Of a stretch of 64,000 nt of DNA, positions 48,291 through 58,074 are shown one piece after another; positions within the stretch are counted from its first letter, which is position 1; each line of letters begins with the position of its first letter. The DNA comes from Cycas panzhihuaensis. Lineage: Eukaryota; Cycadophyta. The stretch covers positions 67,835,741 through 67,899,740 of the forward strand of contig CM041465.1 in the NCBI GenBank assembly GCA_023213395.1, given 5' to 3'. The position numbers and the translations under genes were made by a program. The notes below the pieces were generated by a model, which saw nothing but the letters and a program-made list of their open reading frames with translations, was not told where the DNA came from and did no database searches.

Positions 48291-49714
48291 CATCCATGCT
48301 ATATCTAAGCCCCAACCCATTTGGCTAAATAAATTACATGCTGAAAACCAAGCACAACCTAACTACGTCCGTTGGAAAGAAAAATCTTTAAACCAAAATG
48401 GATGGTCAACTCACTCAAACCATCTATTATTCATAATTGCATCTTTGTCCACCCTTCCTCATCTTTCATTTTATGCATTCTAATAGAATATCACTCCACT
48501 CCTTTATGGGGTCATTTAGGATTTGATAATACTTATCGTCGTATTCATGTTGACTTCTCCATATGAAACATACTATCTTTACCTTTGTGTCAAAATGTGA
48601 TACTTGCCAATGGCATAAGGTGGATAACAATGCTTTACTGGGACTACTCTAGCCATTACATATCCCTCAAGGAAAATGGCAGGACATTGCCATTGATTTT
48701 ATTGCTAGCTTACCTACATCGGTTGGGTTTGACTCTAATTGGGTAGTCATCGATAGACTAACCAAATATGCTCATTTTATTCCAGTACGCACATCTTATA
48801 AATCATCCCATCTGGCTGACATTTATATCCAATTCATTTTTCATCTTTATGGATTCCCTTCAACTATTGTTTGTGATAGGGATCCCAAATTCACTAGCTC
48901 CTTTTGGCAAGAGTTATTTAAGGTGGTGGGAACTTCATTTAATATGAGTACCACTTACTATCTATAAATAAATGGCTAATTAGAGGCTTTGAACAAAACT
49001 TTGGAAACATACCTACATTGTTTTGCCTCTGACCACCAAACTAAATGGACATCATGGTTATCCTTGGTAGAATATTGGTACAATTCCTCACACCATTCAG
49101 CCATTGGCATGTCTCCATTCTTGGCATTATATGGCTATCATCCCCCTTCACACCATACCTTAGTGACTGATTTTTGGAATGCCTCTTCCTAACAAAAGCT
49201 TCAAGACATGGACTAAATCCTTCATACCCTTAAGCAAAACCTAGCTAATGCAAGAAATCGTATGAAGCAACTCACTGACCTCCACCGATCTGATTGGTCA
49301 TTTGACATTGGAGATCTTGTCTTCCTCTTCCTTCAGCCTTACAAACAACAATCCCTAAAATCCCATCGAGGCCACAATCTAAGCCCCCGTTATTATGGTC
49401 TATATAAAGTCATAAAAAAGATTGGTGAAGTTGCATATGCCCTTGAACTTCCCCCAAACACCAATATCCATAATGTCTTCCATGTCTCATGCCTTAAAAA
49501 GTGTTTGGGAAAAAATATTACATCCCTCACTACCCTCCCTATTCTCCATAATGAACAAACTCTCATAGTTCCACCAGACCAGATCCTCGCCAGTTGTCAA
49601 TGCCACCTTTGGAATCACACCATTTCTAAGCATTTGGTACAATGGGTCAGTTGTGATGCAGATGAAGCAACTTGGGAATCTGACAAATTTATCAAACAAC
49701 ATCCTCATTTGTAA
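48291..49714 (+). pseudogene. Integrase with C-terminal chromodomain, chromovirus V
   Basis: Zinc region about 48500-48620 (GHLGF, CDTCQWHK in a shifted frame). Core: WQDIAIDFIASLP (first Asp, about 48680), TIVCDRDPKFTSSFWQELF (second Asp, about 48875) and a Glu in INGQLEALNKTL (about 48970; a TAA and TAA/CAA changes precede it). The GPY/F-like module is LSPRYYGLYKVIKKIGEVAY (about 49380). The chromodomain at about 49570-49711 reads LVQWVSCDADEATWESDKFI with the W-E-aromatic pattern. Stop TAA at 49712. In chromoviruses this domain guides insertion toward marked heterochromatin. Confidence 0.93.
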
Positions 49715-49736
49715 CACTTCGAGGACTCAGCGTCTT

Positions 49737-49748
49737 AGAGGGGGGGAC
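49737..49748 (+). other. Polypurine tract of chromovirus V
   Basis: AGAGGGGGGGAC immediately before the 3' LTR. Confidence 0.92.
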
Positions 49749-49749
49749 T

Positions 49750-50247
49750 TGTAATATAACCCCACCTCCATAAATGGAAGAAAGTATTAGCATGCGGAAT
49801 CTGTCAAAGGGTTATGTGATTTTGTGATTATTCTAAAGTGCTTGCTTATTTAGAAAGTGCTTAAATAGTTGTACTCACTTATTTAGAAAGCACTAAAATA
49901 GTGGTCCTCTTGTAGTGCACATGTATTTAGCAAGTAGTTGTGCTCACTTATTTAGTAAATGCACTACACTTATATTTAGTAAGTAGTTACACTCTTTATG
50001 CATGCATAACAAGTAGTTGTGCTCACTTATTTAGTAAGTGCTTAGAATAGAAGTAAGCGTTAGTAGTTGAAGCACTATATATACCCTCTCGGGTCTTCAT
50101 TGTAATTCATTCTTGGATCATATTACTTAAGAGAAAAAAACTTCAGTTCTCTTTGGTGATCAACTCTCTCTTTTTTGCTCTTTTTGGTGCTTAACATTCC
50201 TCTTATTTCTCTCTTTTGAAGCTCTCTATTGTGGAAGATACATTACA
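49750..50247 (+). repeat. 3' LTR of chromovirus V
   Basis: 498 bp, the same length as the 5' LTR, starting TGTAATATAACCCC. TATATATA at 50076-50083. Followed by target copy ATTTA. Confidence 0.93.
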
Positions 50248-50650
50248 ATTTACATCTTGATATGTAATATTTCTTGGAATAACACCAATATCATGGAGAT
50301 CCAAATGGCAGAAGATAGTTGCAGACTCAACCACCGAAGCGAGTACATTACTCCTTCTAAGACGAGCAAAGAGGTGATATGGCTTAGAAAATTATTGAAT
50401 ACATTAAATGCCACCCAAACAAGTTCTGCTAGCTTACATGTAGATAATCAATCTACAATCTAGATGGCTAAAAATCTTGTATTTCATGATCATACCAAAC
50501 ATATAAGTACGAAAGTCCATAGGATTAGAGAACTAGTCCATGATTGTATAATTCAATTGGAGTACTACCCCACAGTAGATCAAATGGCCGATATCTTCAC
50601 CGAACCACTAAAGAGGGTGAAGTTTGAACAGTTCCAAAAGTAACTCAGCC
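50248..50650 (+). pseudogene. copia S RNase H (second part)
   Basis: Continues the RNase H of S after the insertion: FLGITPISWRSKWQKIVADS, then KEVIWLRKLLNTLNATQTSS, ASLHVDNQS and DQMADIFTEPLKRVKFEQF. It is homologous to copia P 12055-12440. A frame change near 50340 splits it into two frames. Confidence 0.9.
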
Positions 50651-51106
50651 TTAGGGCCTCCATCTCCGACTGATTAAAGGAGATGACAATAGGACCATCA
50701 TACTCCATCTCATTCATGAAAACCCCTTGTAGGTGCGGAAGGATAAAAGTAAGTCTCTGTTATATCCCATTCATGAAAACCCCTTGTGGGAGCAAAAGGA
50801 TAAGGGTTGTATCATTTTGGAAAATCAAAATCTCTAAAAACCTGAAAGGGCATGGGGGATGACTAAATGGTATATGGAGACTTAGTAGATTTTAGGTACA
50901 AAATTCATTGTACTGATTGGCTATCTGGCTTCATTTAAAGAGCCACCTGAACCAGCTTAGTAGATTAGAAAATTTGTGGGTTTTCTTCCCCATGAAGGTT
51001 TCCCATAAAAGTGTCATAGTAGTTTGCTTTGTAAGAGGCTCAAATGAAGACCTCATAGGATAGAATAAAATATGATGAAATGACCTTCTACCATTAAGGG
51101 GGAGAT
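50651..51106 (+). other. 3' non-coding region of copia S with twin repeat and polypurine tract
   Basis: Two copies of CATTCATGAAAACCCCTTGT 58 bp apart (50711 and 50769), matching those of copia P. The polypurine tract is AAGGGGGAGA at 51096-51105. Confidence 0.8.
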
Positions 51107-51404
51107 TGAAAAGAGTTAATGTCACAAGGTCATTACATTAGTTGATTATTTTGAAAGAGGGTCTTAAGTGAACTTTGAATTAGATTGCCTAAGTGAAATA
51201 CACTTTCATGTACATTATGTGTAATTTCATTTGACCTAACTCTAATGCTCCCTCTCTCAATATAAAAGTAAAAGCTCAATGGAGGAGATTCATTCTTACC
51301 TCCTCATTTTATGAGAGCTACTTTCTTTCTCTTAAGTCTCTCTTACTCCTATGTTTGCCTTTGTGTTTAGTGCATGGAGAGGAAGGATAAATCCACTCTT
51401 TTCA
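51107..51404 (+). repeat. 3' LTR of copia S
   Basis: 298 bp, TGAAAAGAG...CTCTTTTCA, with perfect 9-bp inverted ends. TATAAAAG at 51261-51268 is the likely promoter. Following bases TAATA would be the target duplication; the left partner is lost. Confidence 0.9.
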
Positions 51405-53232
51405 TAATATATAGAATAATATAATGCAAACTATCTAAGTCAAAGAAACATTTGTAACACAAGACTAACTCTCAACTCCTTTTTATACTAACTTATGAAT
51501 AATATAAAAAAGGGGCTTGGAAGAGAAAGGATGCAGTTAGCCTCGAAATGGCTAACCCTCCCAGGTTTACGATACTCCACATTGTCTAATTACCAAAGTG
51601 GACAAGCAAGGCAAATATAACAAAACCTTAAGATATAAATAGTAGGTTACAAGCAAGATTACGTGTGTTATCAATGTTGCAAAAGCTGTAAAGTGCAACT
51701 TTTGCAACCTCAAACTAGCCTAACACCAAGTGACGGGTAGGGTATGATTTTGGACTGTAATCTTGCTCGTGTAAGGTCTGCAAAGATGAGAGCAAGCACA
51801 GCAATGGGCTACATATGCTGCTGCTAACAGTGACCTCTCTTTTAATAGCCCTATGGAAGCCTAAGGGAAGCACGGAGGAGGAAGAGGTAGGGAGAGAAAA
51901 GGGTTGTCCTTGAGGAGAAGGCTCGTGTGGGTATGGAATGCACCTTTTCTCCTTTTACTCTCCTTTAAATGCTCCTCCTCACTGCCTCCTCAGAGAAACC
52001 ATGGAAGAGCTGGAAGGAAACAATGAGCAAATGAGAAAGGGAGGGTTTACCTCCTGTTTATAGCAAAAAAAAAAAAAAAAAAACTTGGAGAAAGAAGGTG
52101 TTGTAGGAAGTATACAAATGACTTTTACAATATTTGAATGGGGGAAAGTAAAATAAAAGGTGATGAGTACCTACAATGGGTAGATTAGGGGCAGATCTAC
52201 CTAAAAAATAAGAGAGGAAGGCCAACCTTATGCAGTTTATGGGTGAAACCCAAAGGAGCAACAAACTAGAGATAAAACTGGAATAAGATAGGAGATCTGT
52301 GGTTGATGGTGTAGTTGGAGTGTGTCTTTCCTTTAGTTAGCCACATTGCAGGCCTGTTGTTATGGATCTGGAGCTACAGAGGATTGGTATCAGGATGGGA
52401 AGTTGATATATCATACCTATATTATTACAGAGTCTTTCTGTGGAAATATCCCAAGAGTGAGTGAGAGAGAGAGTTTGAGAGAGTGGAAGAGGAAGAAATA
52501 AAGGCGTTTTTGGATTTTTAAACCTAACCCTAGCTCAACTAAGCAATTAGGGTTTATCTTGGGCTGAGAATATGTATTTGCCATAGGGAAATTTTGTAAT
52601 AAATATAAAACTAGCCACGGTATATTTTAAAAAATAAAATATGATAGTCACCCAGCGATAAACTCTACAGTACTGCGAAGTTTGCTGCGGTATCATGATC
52701 TTTATCGCGGTGTATTAGAGAAATAACAATAGGAAGATTGAAAGCTCAGGAAAAAGGGGGATGCTTCAGGCCTAAGGGGTATGACACTTTATCCAAGTGG
52801 TAGAAGATAGTCATGGGACCTAAGAAACCTACGATTGAGGAAATATCAAAAGCGAGAAGCTCCCAAAAAGTTAATAAGTAAGTAAAAAGATGCTAACCAT
52901 GCCTAGACAAGGTGCTAGGGGTCGAGGTGTATCAATGGGTGATGTGATCAAGCTATGGGAGCCAATTGGTTCTTGGAGATAATGCAGAGATGTGGAGGAG
53001 GGTTGTGGAGTACCATAGGATGTATATCCCTAGATCGTCAAAGGCAAAAGTGGTATAATACAACATGATCAAGCAATGGATGCATAATGCTCACTCAATG
53101 AACTAAACAGTCATGTAATACAAATGAAATGCTTCAATCCACCTTTAGTAGAACTGATGAAGGTAAAGGATAGAAGTGTACCTACACTTACCTAAGTCGA
53201 CCCATCTACCCATTCTTGGTAGCCGAGAAACA
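51405..53232 (-). repeat. 3' LTR of Tat element D (truncated)
   Basis: The plus strand ends CGAGAAACA at 53232, equal to the LTR end of B at 29752. It extends down to 51405, where copia S enters. It contains the palindromic module at 52650-52720 and an 18-A run near 52065. The 3' portion of the LTR is on the lost side of S. Adjacent minus-strand CCAAGGGGTTAG is a weak polypurine tract. Confidence 0.85.
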
Positions 53233-53599
53233 CTAACCCCTTGGAAGTAGAGCCTTGCTGCTTGGAAGCATAACATGATGGCAAATGTTTCCAATAAAAT
53301 GTTAATAATACACACACAAAGCATGAATAATAAGATCCAAGGGTGATGGTGAGTGTCGTGGTGGAACATGTGGGCACGATGATGAAGAAAAGACAACGTA
53401 GAGGTTGCCTATGCATTGCCCTGAGGTCGACAGGTAGAGAAATAGATGAGAGGGGATGCTACCCCATCGCATGAATCTAAATCAACTAATAGTTGTAATC
53501 ATGACTTCAGTCAAACAAATGCTATAAAAGAGGTGTTACGGACATAGAAGGACTAGAGTGATGAGGGCTCCATACCAGGAGCGGCATGGATAGTAAGGT
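53233..53599. other. Non-coding stretch between LTR and second RNase H, element D
   Basis: No domain recognised on either strand. It may hold the 3' untranslated end of the element. Confidence 0.5.
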
Positions 53600-54035
53600 G
53601 AAGAAAGTAAACTATGCGATGCTCAAGGATGAGATGAACAAGGTTATCTCCCTTAGTGTTATGATCCTGAGGAATATGTCAAATATCAATGGAAGGGAAA
53701 TGACATAAAAGGGACTTAGCAGTTGAGGTAAGGACCCTCAGCCGTGGGCAATGCACCTAGTAGACCTAAGTGAGGTTAGACACCACAACCTGAGAGTTGC
53801 AAAGGAGGATGATAGGTCCATGGTGGAAGTAGAGTGCATCACTGAGGGCTTCAATAACAGTGATATATTTAGCTTCGTTATTACTGTCTTTAGGAAGGAA
53901 GACCCTGGAATGCATGTAGTTGTATCCAGATGGGTCACGGAGGATCCATACAGTGGCAAAAGGACTTGGGTTACCATGACTTCTACCGTTAGTGAAGATG
54001 AGCAAAGCCATGGTAGAAGAGATAGATATCTCCAT
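53600..54035 (-). pseudogene. Second (RVT_3/archaeal-type) RNase H of element D
   Basis: Separate from the RNase H fused to RT (59970-59566). The minus strand reads IFTNGRSHGNPSPFATVWIL with RDPSG (D-G-x-S-x-G-N-P-G-P pattern, first Asp now Asn), DSNNEAKYITVIEALSDALY (Glu in NNEAxY) and ILLCNSQVVVSNLT (usual D-S-Q, Asp now Asn). After a stop it continues VHCPRLRVL and HIPQDHNTKGDNLVHL, matching the family end H-x-P-R-x-x-N-x-x-A-D-x-L-A. Both Asp-to-Asn changes fit G-to-A decay. It lies downstream of integrase, past the antisense gene. Such extra RNase H domains are known in the Tat/Ogre lineage. Confidence 0.75.
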
Positions 54036-55339
54036 AGGGTGAACAAGGAAAAAGGTGACAATGAGGTCGACGAGTGAAAAAGAGACTCAACAGGGTGAAA
54101 CAGTCACGAAGCACTCAGTTGGCTATGAATGAAGGTCGTAAGAGGTAGGAGGACCCAAGGAAGAGGCTACCTAAGGATGAAGAGACCAACCTGGGAGACG
54201 GGAAGGAGACAGTAGTGAAGAGGCCCCTTTGGGATCCCAAAGGTCGCTAGAGGGAGTGGAGTGCAGTCCCGGATGGGGGAGGCACTTCTTTTGGGAGCCC
54301 CAAAGGCTTAGACGGGTAGCAGAACTGGGTTTAAGATGACAAAATGAACCAAATAAGTATAAACACAAACATGTTTTGGGATGGTGCAAAATCAAGATAA
54401 CAAAGATCTGTAGAAGACTGAAGGGGTCGTCATAAATACACCTAAGAGGCAAAAAATGAGGCTACAAAAGCAAAACAGGGGATCGACCTAAAAGAAAAAG
54501 GTAATATGGGGAAAGAGATGGTCCCAAGGGCTATCATGGAAGGCAAAAGGAGGAGGTATTTGTCGGGGCCCCCACCTATATAAGGAAAACTAGGTAAAAA
54601 CGGGATTCATGTTCACGGGCTCGCGATCAATCTAGAGCCCTTTCCCTTATGCAACAGAGCATTGTCCAACTTTAGAGGCACACAAAGAGAGATCAGGCCA
54701 TTGGATTAAGGTAAAAAGATATAGCCATAGCGAGATCAGATCCAGTAACTAGATTGCCCCCTACTTATTGCTCCATTTCCTTTACGCAGCAGAGTACCAC
54801 CCAACTTTGGAGGCACACAGAGAGAGATTGGGCCATTAGATTGAGGTGAGGAGATAGTCGTTAGGACCAGGGTGACAAGATGGCCACAACGAGACCAGAT
54901 CAAGTGAGTGGATTGCCCCCTGCCTATTGCATTTCTTCACTTAAATTTAATATATTTTAATGCTTTTTAGAGTAGTTTTGGGCCCCTTAAGGGTGAATTA
55001 AGACCCTTTGGAGCCTGATTTGGGATCATAGAGGGGTAGGACTAGGGCATGAGGTAGCCCTACTCCTAGTAGGCCTAAGTGTTACTCACTTGGATAAATA
55101 TTTTGGGGTTTTTAGCCATTAATCCCCCCCCCCCCCCCTTTTTTGGGTGGTATAGGTGGTCCCGTGGTGAAATATGCGGTGTTACGAAGTTTGTCGTGGG
55201 GCTGCTTAGAGCATATTGAAGTGTCAGTAGGGCAGGCAGACCTTATAGAAAAAGAAAAGAGAGAGGCCTAGAAAGGTGCCAGATTCAGCCCAGGAGGGGG
55301 GAAGAGATAATCGAATGGCAAGCAGGTAGATGTAGAGGC
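54036..55339. promoter_or_regulatory. Intergenic region between second RNase H and PMD-like gene
   Basis: No coding domain. It holds a TATATAAG box at 54577-54584 (CCTATATAAGG reads similarly on both strands), a tandem duplication (54641-54930), a run of about 17 C near 55124-55140 and a palindromic module (55155-55205) shared with the LTRs and element C. The likely job is a promoter for the plus-strand PMD-like gene; this is inference. Confidence 0.4.
54641..54930. repeat. Tandem duplication upstream of PMD-like gene
   Basis: Two diverged units of about 134-155 bp. Both contain AACTTTRGAGGCACACA, a GGCCATT block and GATTGCCCCCT. The second has an extra 25 or so bases. Confidence 0.75.
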
Positions 55340-57950
55340 ATTCTGACTGATTGTTGGGTGTTTTGCATGCTATTATCGCAGTAGACAACAGCGAAAACAT
55401 AGGGATCACCATGATAAGCTTTATTGAGATGATGACTTAGGGTGATAGATGGATCTTGGGGAGCTACAGATTGTTGAAGACCATTAGAATGCCATTGTAC
55501 ACTTCAGACCAGTGCCTCCTAGTTGATATCGTCAACCACTGGGATCATAGGTGACATGTATTCCACCTCCCCCAAGTTGGGGATGTCACTATCACACCAG
55601 GGGATATTCGAAGGATCCTGGGCATAGCGATAGGAGGAGCACCAACATCGCTAGGGCCATTGCCTAGTAATGATGCTACACACAGGGAGGCCGGCACATT
55701 TTTTACTAGCTAATATAGGTGGGAGAGGCGTGGGATACCAGTGTAAACCATGGTTATATCACGGATTCCTTGGGTGAGGAAGTTTATCACATTAGGCATT
55801 ATGTTCCAGATATCCCAGAAACAGAACTATAGAGATATACCTAGCGGATGGATGGAGATAGTCAAGAGGTGTGAGGCTAGGGAGAGACTGGATTGGGCTA
55901 CTCTGATAGCGGTAAACATAGTCACCTAGTTAAATGCTATCAGGGTGACAGGGAGAGGAGGATTCTCCTATTGTACGTTACTACAGTGTTGGTTTTTCAA
56001 TCATTTTGGAGTGGTTGTACCACCAGGAGGACTACATTGTATCTCGACACAAACTCCCATGGTACATAGATGGTAGACTTAATTCAAGAGGACCGAGGAC
56101 TAGGCACATGTCTAGCACTCAGTGGAGGTGACATCACTAGACCTTCTTACCATGGCAAACTATACAGGAGATCCATATAAAAGGTTGAGGTGGGATAGTG
56201 ATGATGAGGTAGGAGGAGCAAGAGATGCCCCTGGTGATGGAGATGATGATGATGGGGTGACAGAGGCAACGGGGTAGTCTATCAGGGACCGTAGGAGGTG
56301 AGGCAGGGCCCTTGGGAGTCGCAGGAGGAGAGGCGGGTCCCTCAAGAGCTGCATGAAGAGGCAGGTCATCCCATACACCATTCCAGAGACTAAGAGTGGT
56401 AGGGAGAGATTGGGCAGTGGCAGTGGCAATAACAGAGGAGGGTGTAGTTACCCTAACAGGCCAAGAGGTTAGCGAGGTGGTACCCGAGGGGGAGGAGGTA
56501 CCAATAACTGAGGGATGCTCCATGAAGGTAATAGTCGCTAGAGCAAAGGAGTCAGTTGTCCCAGGAGGTGAGACACTACCCTTTTCTCCCATCCTTTGAC
56601 TATCAGCCATTTGGATAATTTACTTTTGAGGGTTCGATATGCATATGGATATGCAAACTAATATGTGTCGTGTTTGACTTAATAAGAATAGTGAAGATGC
56701 AGAGGTTGATTGAGGTAATAGTTTAGGAGATATTCTCCTAGGCCTATGTGGAGGGGCAACCACCCATCGAGGCAGGAGAGGAGCCACGATCGGCGAGGGC
56801 ACACACAACAGTATTTACCCCATTGATCACGACTAGGGACATCTAGGTAGTAGAGTCCCAAGAGCACCAGGTGAGGATAAGATGGCTACAAGAGGAGTTA
56901 GATGGGACCCGAGCAGAGAGGAATACCCTACGTGGTCGAGTTTAGATGATAGAGGCTCAAGGCATTGGAGCAGGTGGAGATGCAGAGAGTCACGTCAAAG
57001 TTGTTATGTTGGAGGAGTGACTCTGAGGAGTGGAGGAGAGGCTCTAATAGATAGAGAGAGAGATGGATCATATCCAAGGGAGATACGATCAGCTGGTAGA
57101 CCAGGTGGTATCAAGGTCATTGTATAGCAGGACACATACACACACGATGGCAACAACCCTGACGAGGCCTCAGGATGAGGCGAGTGAGGTCAAGAGTTCA
57201 CAATGGTACTAGAGGAGCTTAGGAGGTATGTGGTCTCCTAGGGAGGGATCACGACGACCAGGAGATGATACCCCTTGAGCATAAGCACACCGAAGAGCAG
57301 GGTATAGCTAGTCTTGATCGGGAAAGCACTAGACCTCCACGGAGTCACCATATATTACCACATGATTATACTCCTCCCTACAAGGATCCAACTTCCCACG
57401 GATGATGTACCATACCATTTATATGATATGATTTTTTATGTATATAGAGAGGGGCCATTGGCACCTTATTTGATGCATGGTAATAGTGTTATGATGGTGT
57501 ATTATGTTGCTTATATACCTTGTACATATGTGTGTATATGTGTATATGAGTGTACAGATACATGAGGAGCTATAGATTATGACGGTTTTGGGTTGATTGT
57601 TATATGATTTGTGTTGTAAGATTATTTGGGTTATGCACACACTTCCTTCCATGCAGGGCCATATTCTTACTGAGCACACACGATCACCACGAGTGTAGGT
57701 GATAGACGTATGTAGGGCTAGGAGATGGGGGGCCATACATGTCCATCATAGGAGCATAGTAGGATATACAAAGGAAGCGCTAGTGGGAACGGGAGTAACA
57801 GTACTCAATCATGTCATCCTAGTTGAAGAGTGCTTCCAGGCTCATGAGCAACAAGGACCACACACCCAATTAGGAAGGAAAGTTCCCCAGGGAGGGGGAA
57901 ACAAAAGGTGCCATAAGAGGGACCTGAGAGAGTAGGAAGGCCACCCTAAT
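55340..57950 (+). pseudogene. Antisense PMD-like gene of element D
   Basis: Plus strand, opposite to gag-pol. ATG at 55411 (MISFIEMMT) or further upstream. The signature is DQCLLVDIVNHWDH, HVFHLPQVGDVTITPGDI and RRILGIAIGG (about 55510-55640), close to the plant mobile domain FHLP...TIT...D...ILG. Then come WVRKFITLGIMFQISQKQNY, RDIPSGWMEIVKRCE, DWATLIAVNIV and LRWDSDDEVGG, and an Asp/Gly-rich tail. An intron at 56568-56686 is followed by exon 2 with coiled-coil-like heptads (VESQEHQVRIRWLQEEL) and further conserved sequence to about 57935. At least six stops occur where C has Gln or Trp. Cellular role unknown. A host gene capture is possible. Confidence 0.72.
56568..56686 (+). other. Intron in antisense PMD-like gene (element D)
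   Basis: 119 bp. The donor is CCAGGAG|GTGAGA and the acceptor is TTTGACTTAATAAG. The same positions as in C, where the acceptor is a cleaner TTCGTAG. Confidence 0.55.
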
Positions 57951-58074
57951 TCGTTATTCTGCCTATGATTAGGAGGGACAGAAATGCTCTTAGGGTAATA
58001 GTTTAAGCTCATTTCAGAGCACAAAAAAAAAAAGGGGAAATAGGTGCACCTAACCTATGCAAGGATAGAGATAG
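57951..58074. other. Junction between PMD-like gene and integrase end
   Basis: Contains an 11-A run near 58024. Element C carries the same sequence directly after its RT break, which places the C deletion endpoint near 58030 of D. Confidence 0.5.

Larger units (their letters stand above)
43864..50247 (+). mobile_element. Ty3/gypsy chromovirus V (complete, 6384 bp)
   Basis: Two 498-bp LTRs (43864-44361; 49750-50247) nearly alike, the initiator tRNA-Met primer site, gag, protease, RT, RNase H, integrase with a chromodomain, and a polypurine tract. The flanking 5-mers ATCTA (43859-43863) and ATTTA (50248-50252) are a target duplication with one C-to-T change. By eye the LTR differences are almost all transitions. 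It interrupts copia S. Stops and a few frameshifts make it non-autonomous, but it is the youngest element in the window. Confidence 0.95.
42837..51404 (+). mobile_element. Ty1/copia element S, 3' half, split by V
   Basis: Coding pieces 42837-43863 (RT and start of RNase H) and 50248-50650 (RNase H end), then 3' region, polypurine tract and LTR. The 5' half is lost to the deletion that also removed half of R and the end of C. Chromovirus V sits inside the RNase H with the target duplication ATCTA/ATTTA. S is closely related to copia P. It entered the 3' LTR of Tat element D, whose sequence starts at 51405. Confidence 0.9.

Noticed and set aside
56137-56610. Minus-strand open frame of 157 codons, Pro/Ser/Thr rich
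   Set aside because: It is antisense to the Asp/Gly-rich tail of the PMD-like gene; the low-complexity composition explains the open frame.
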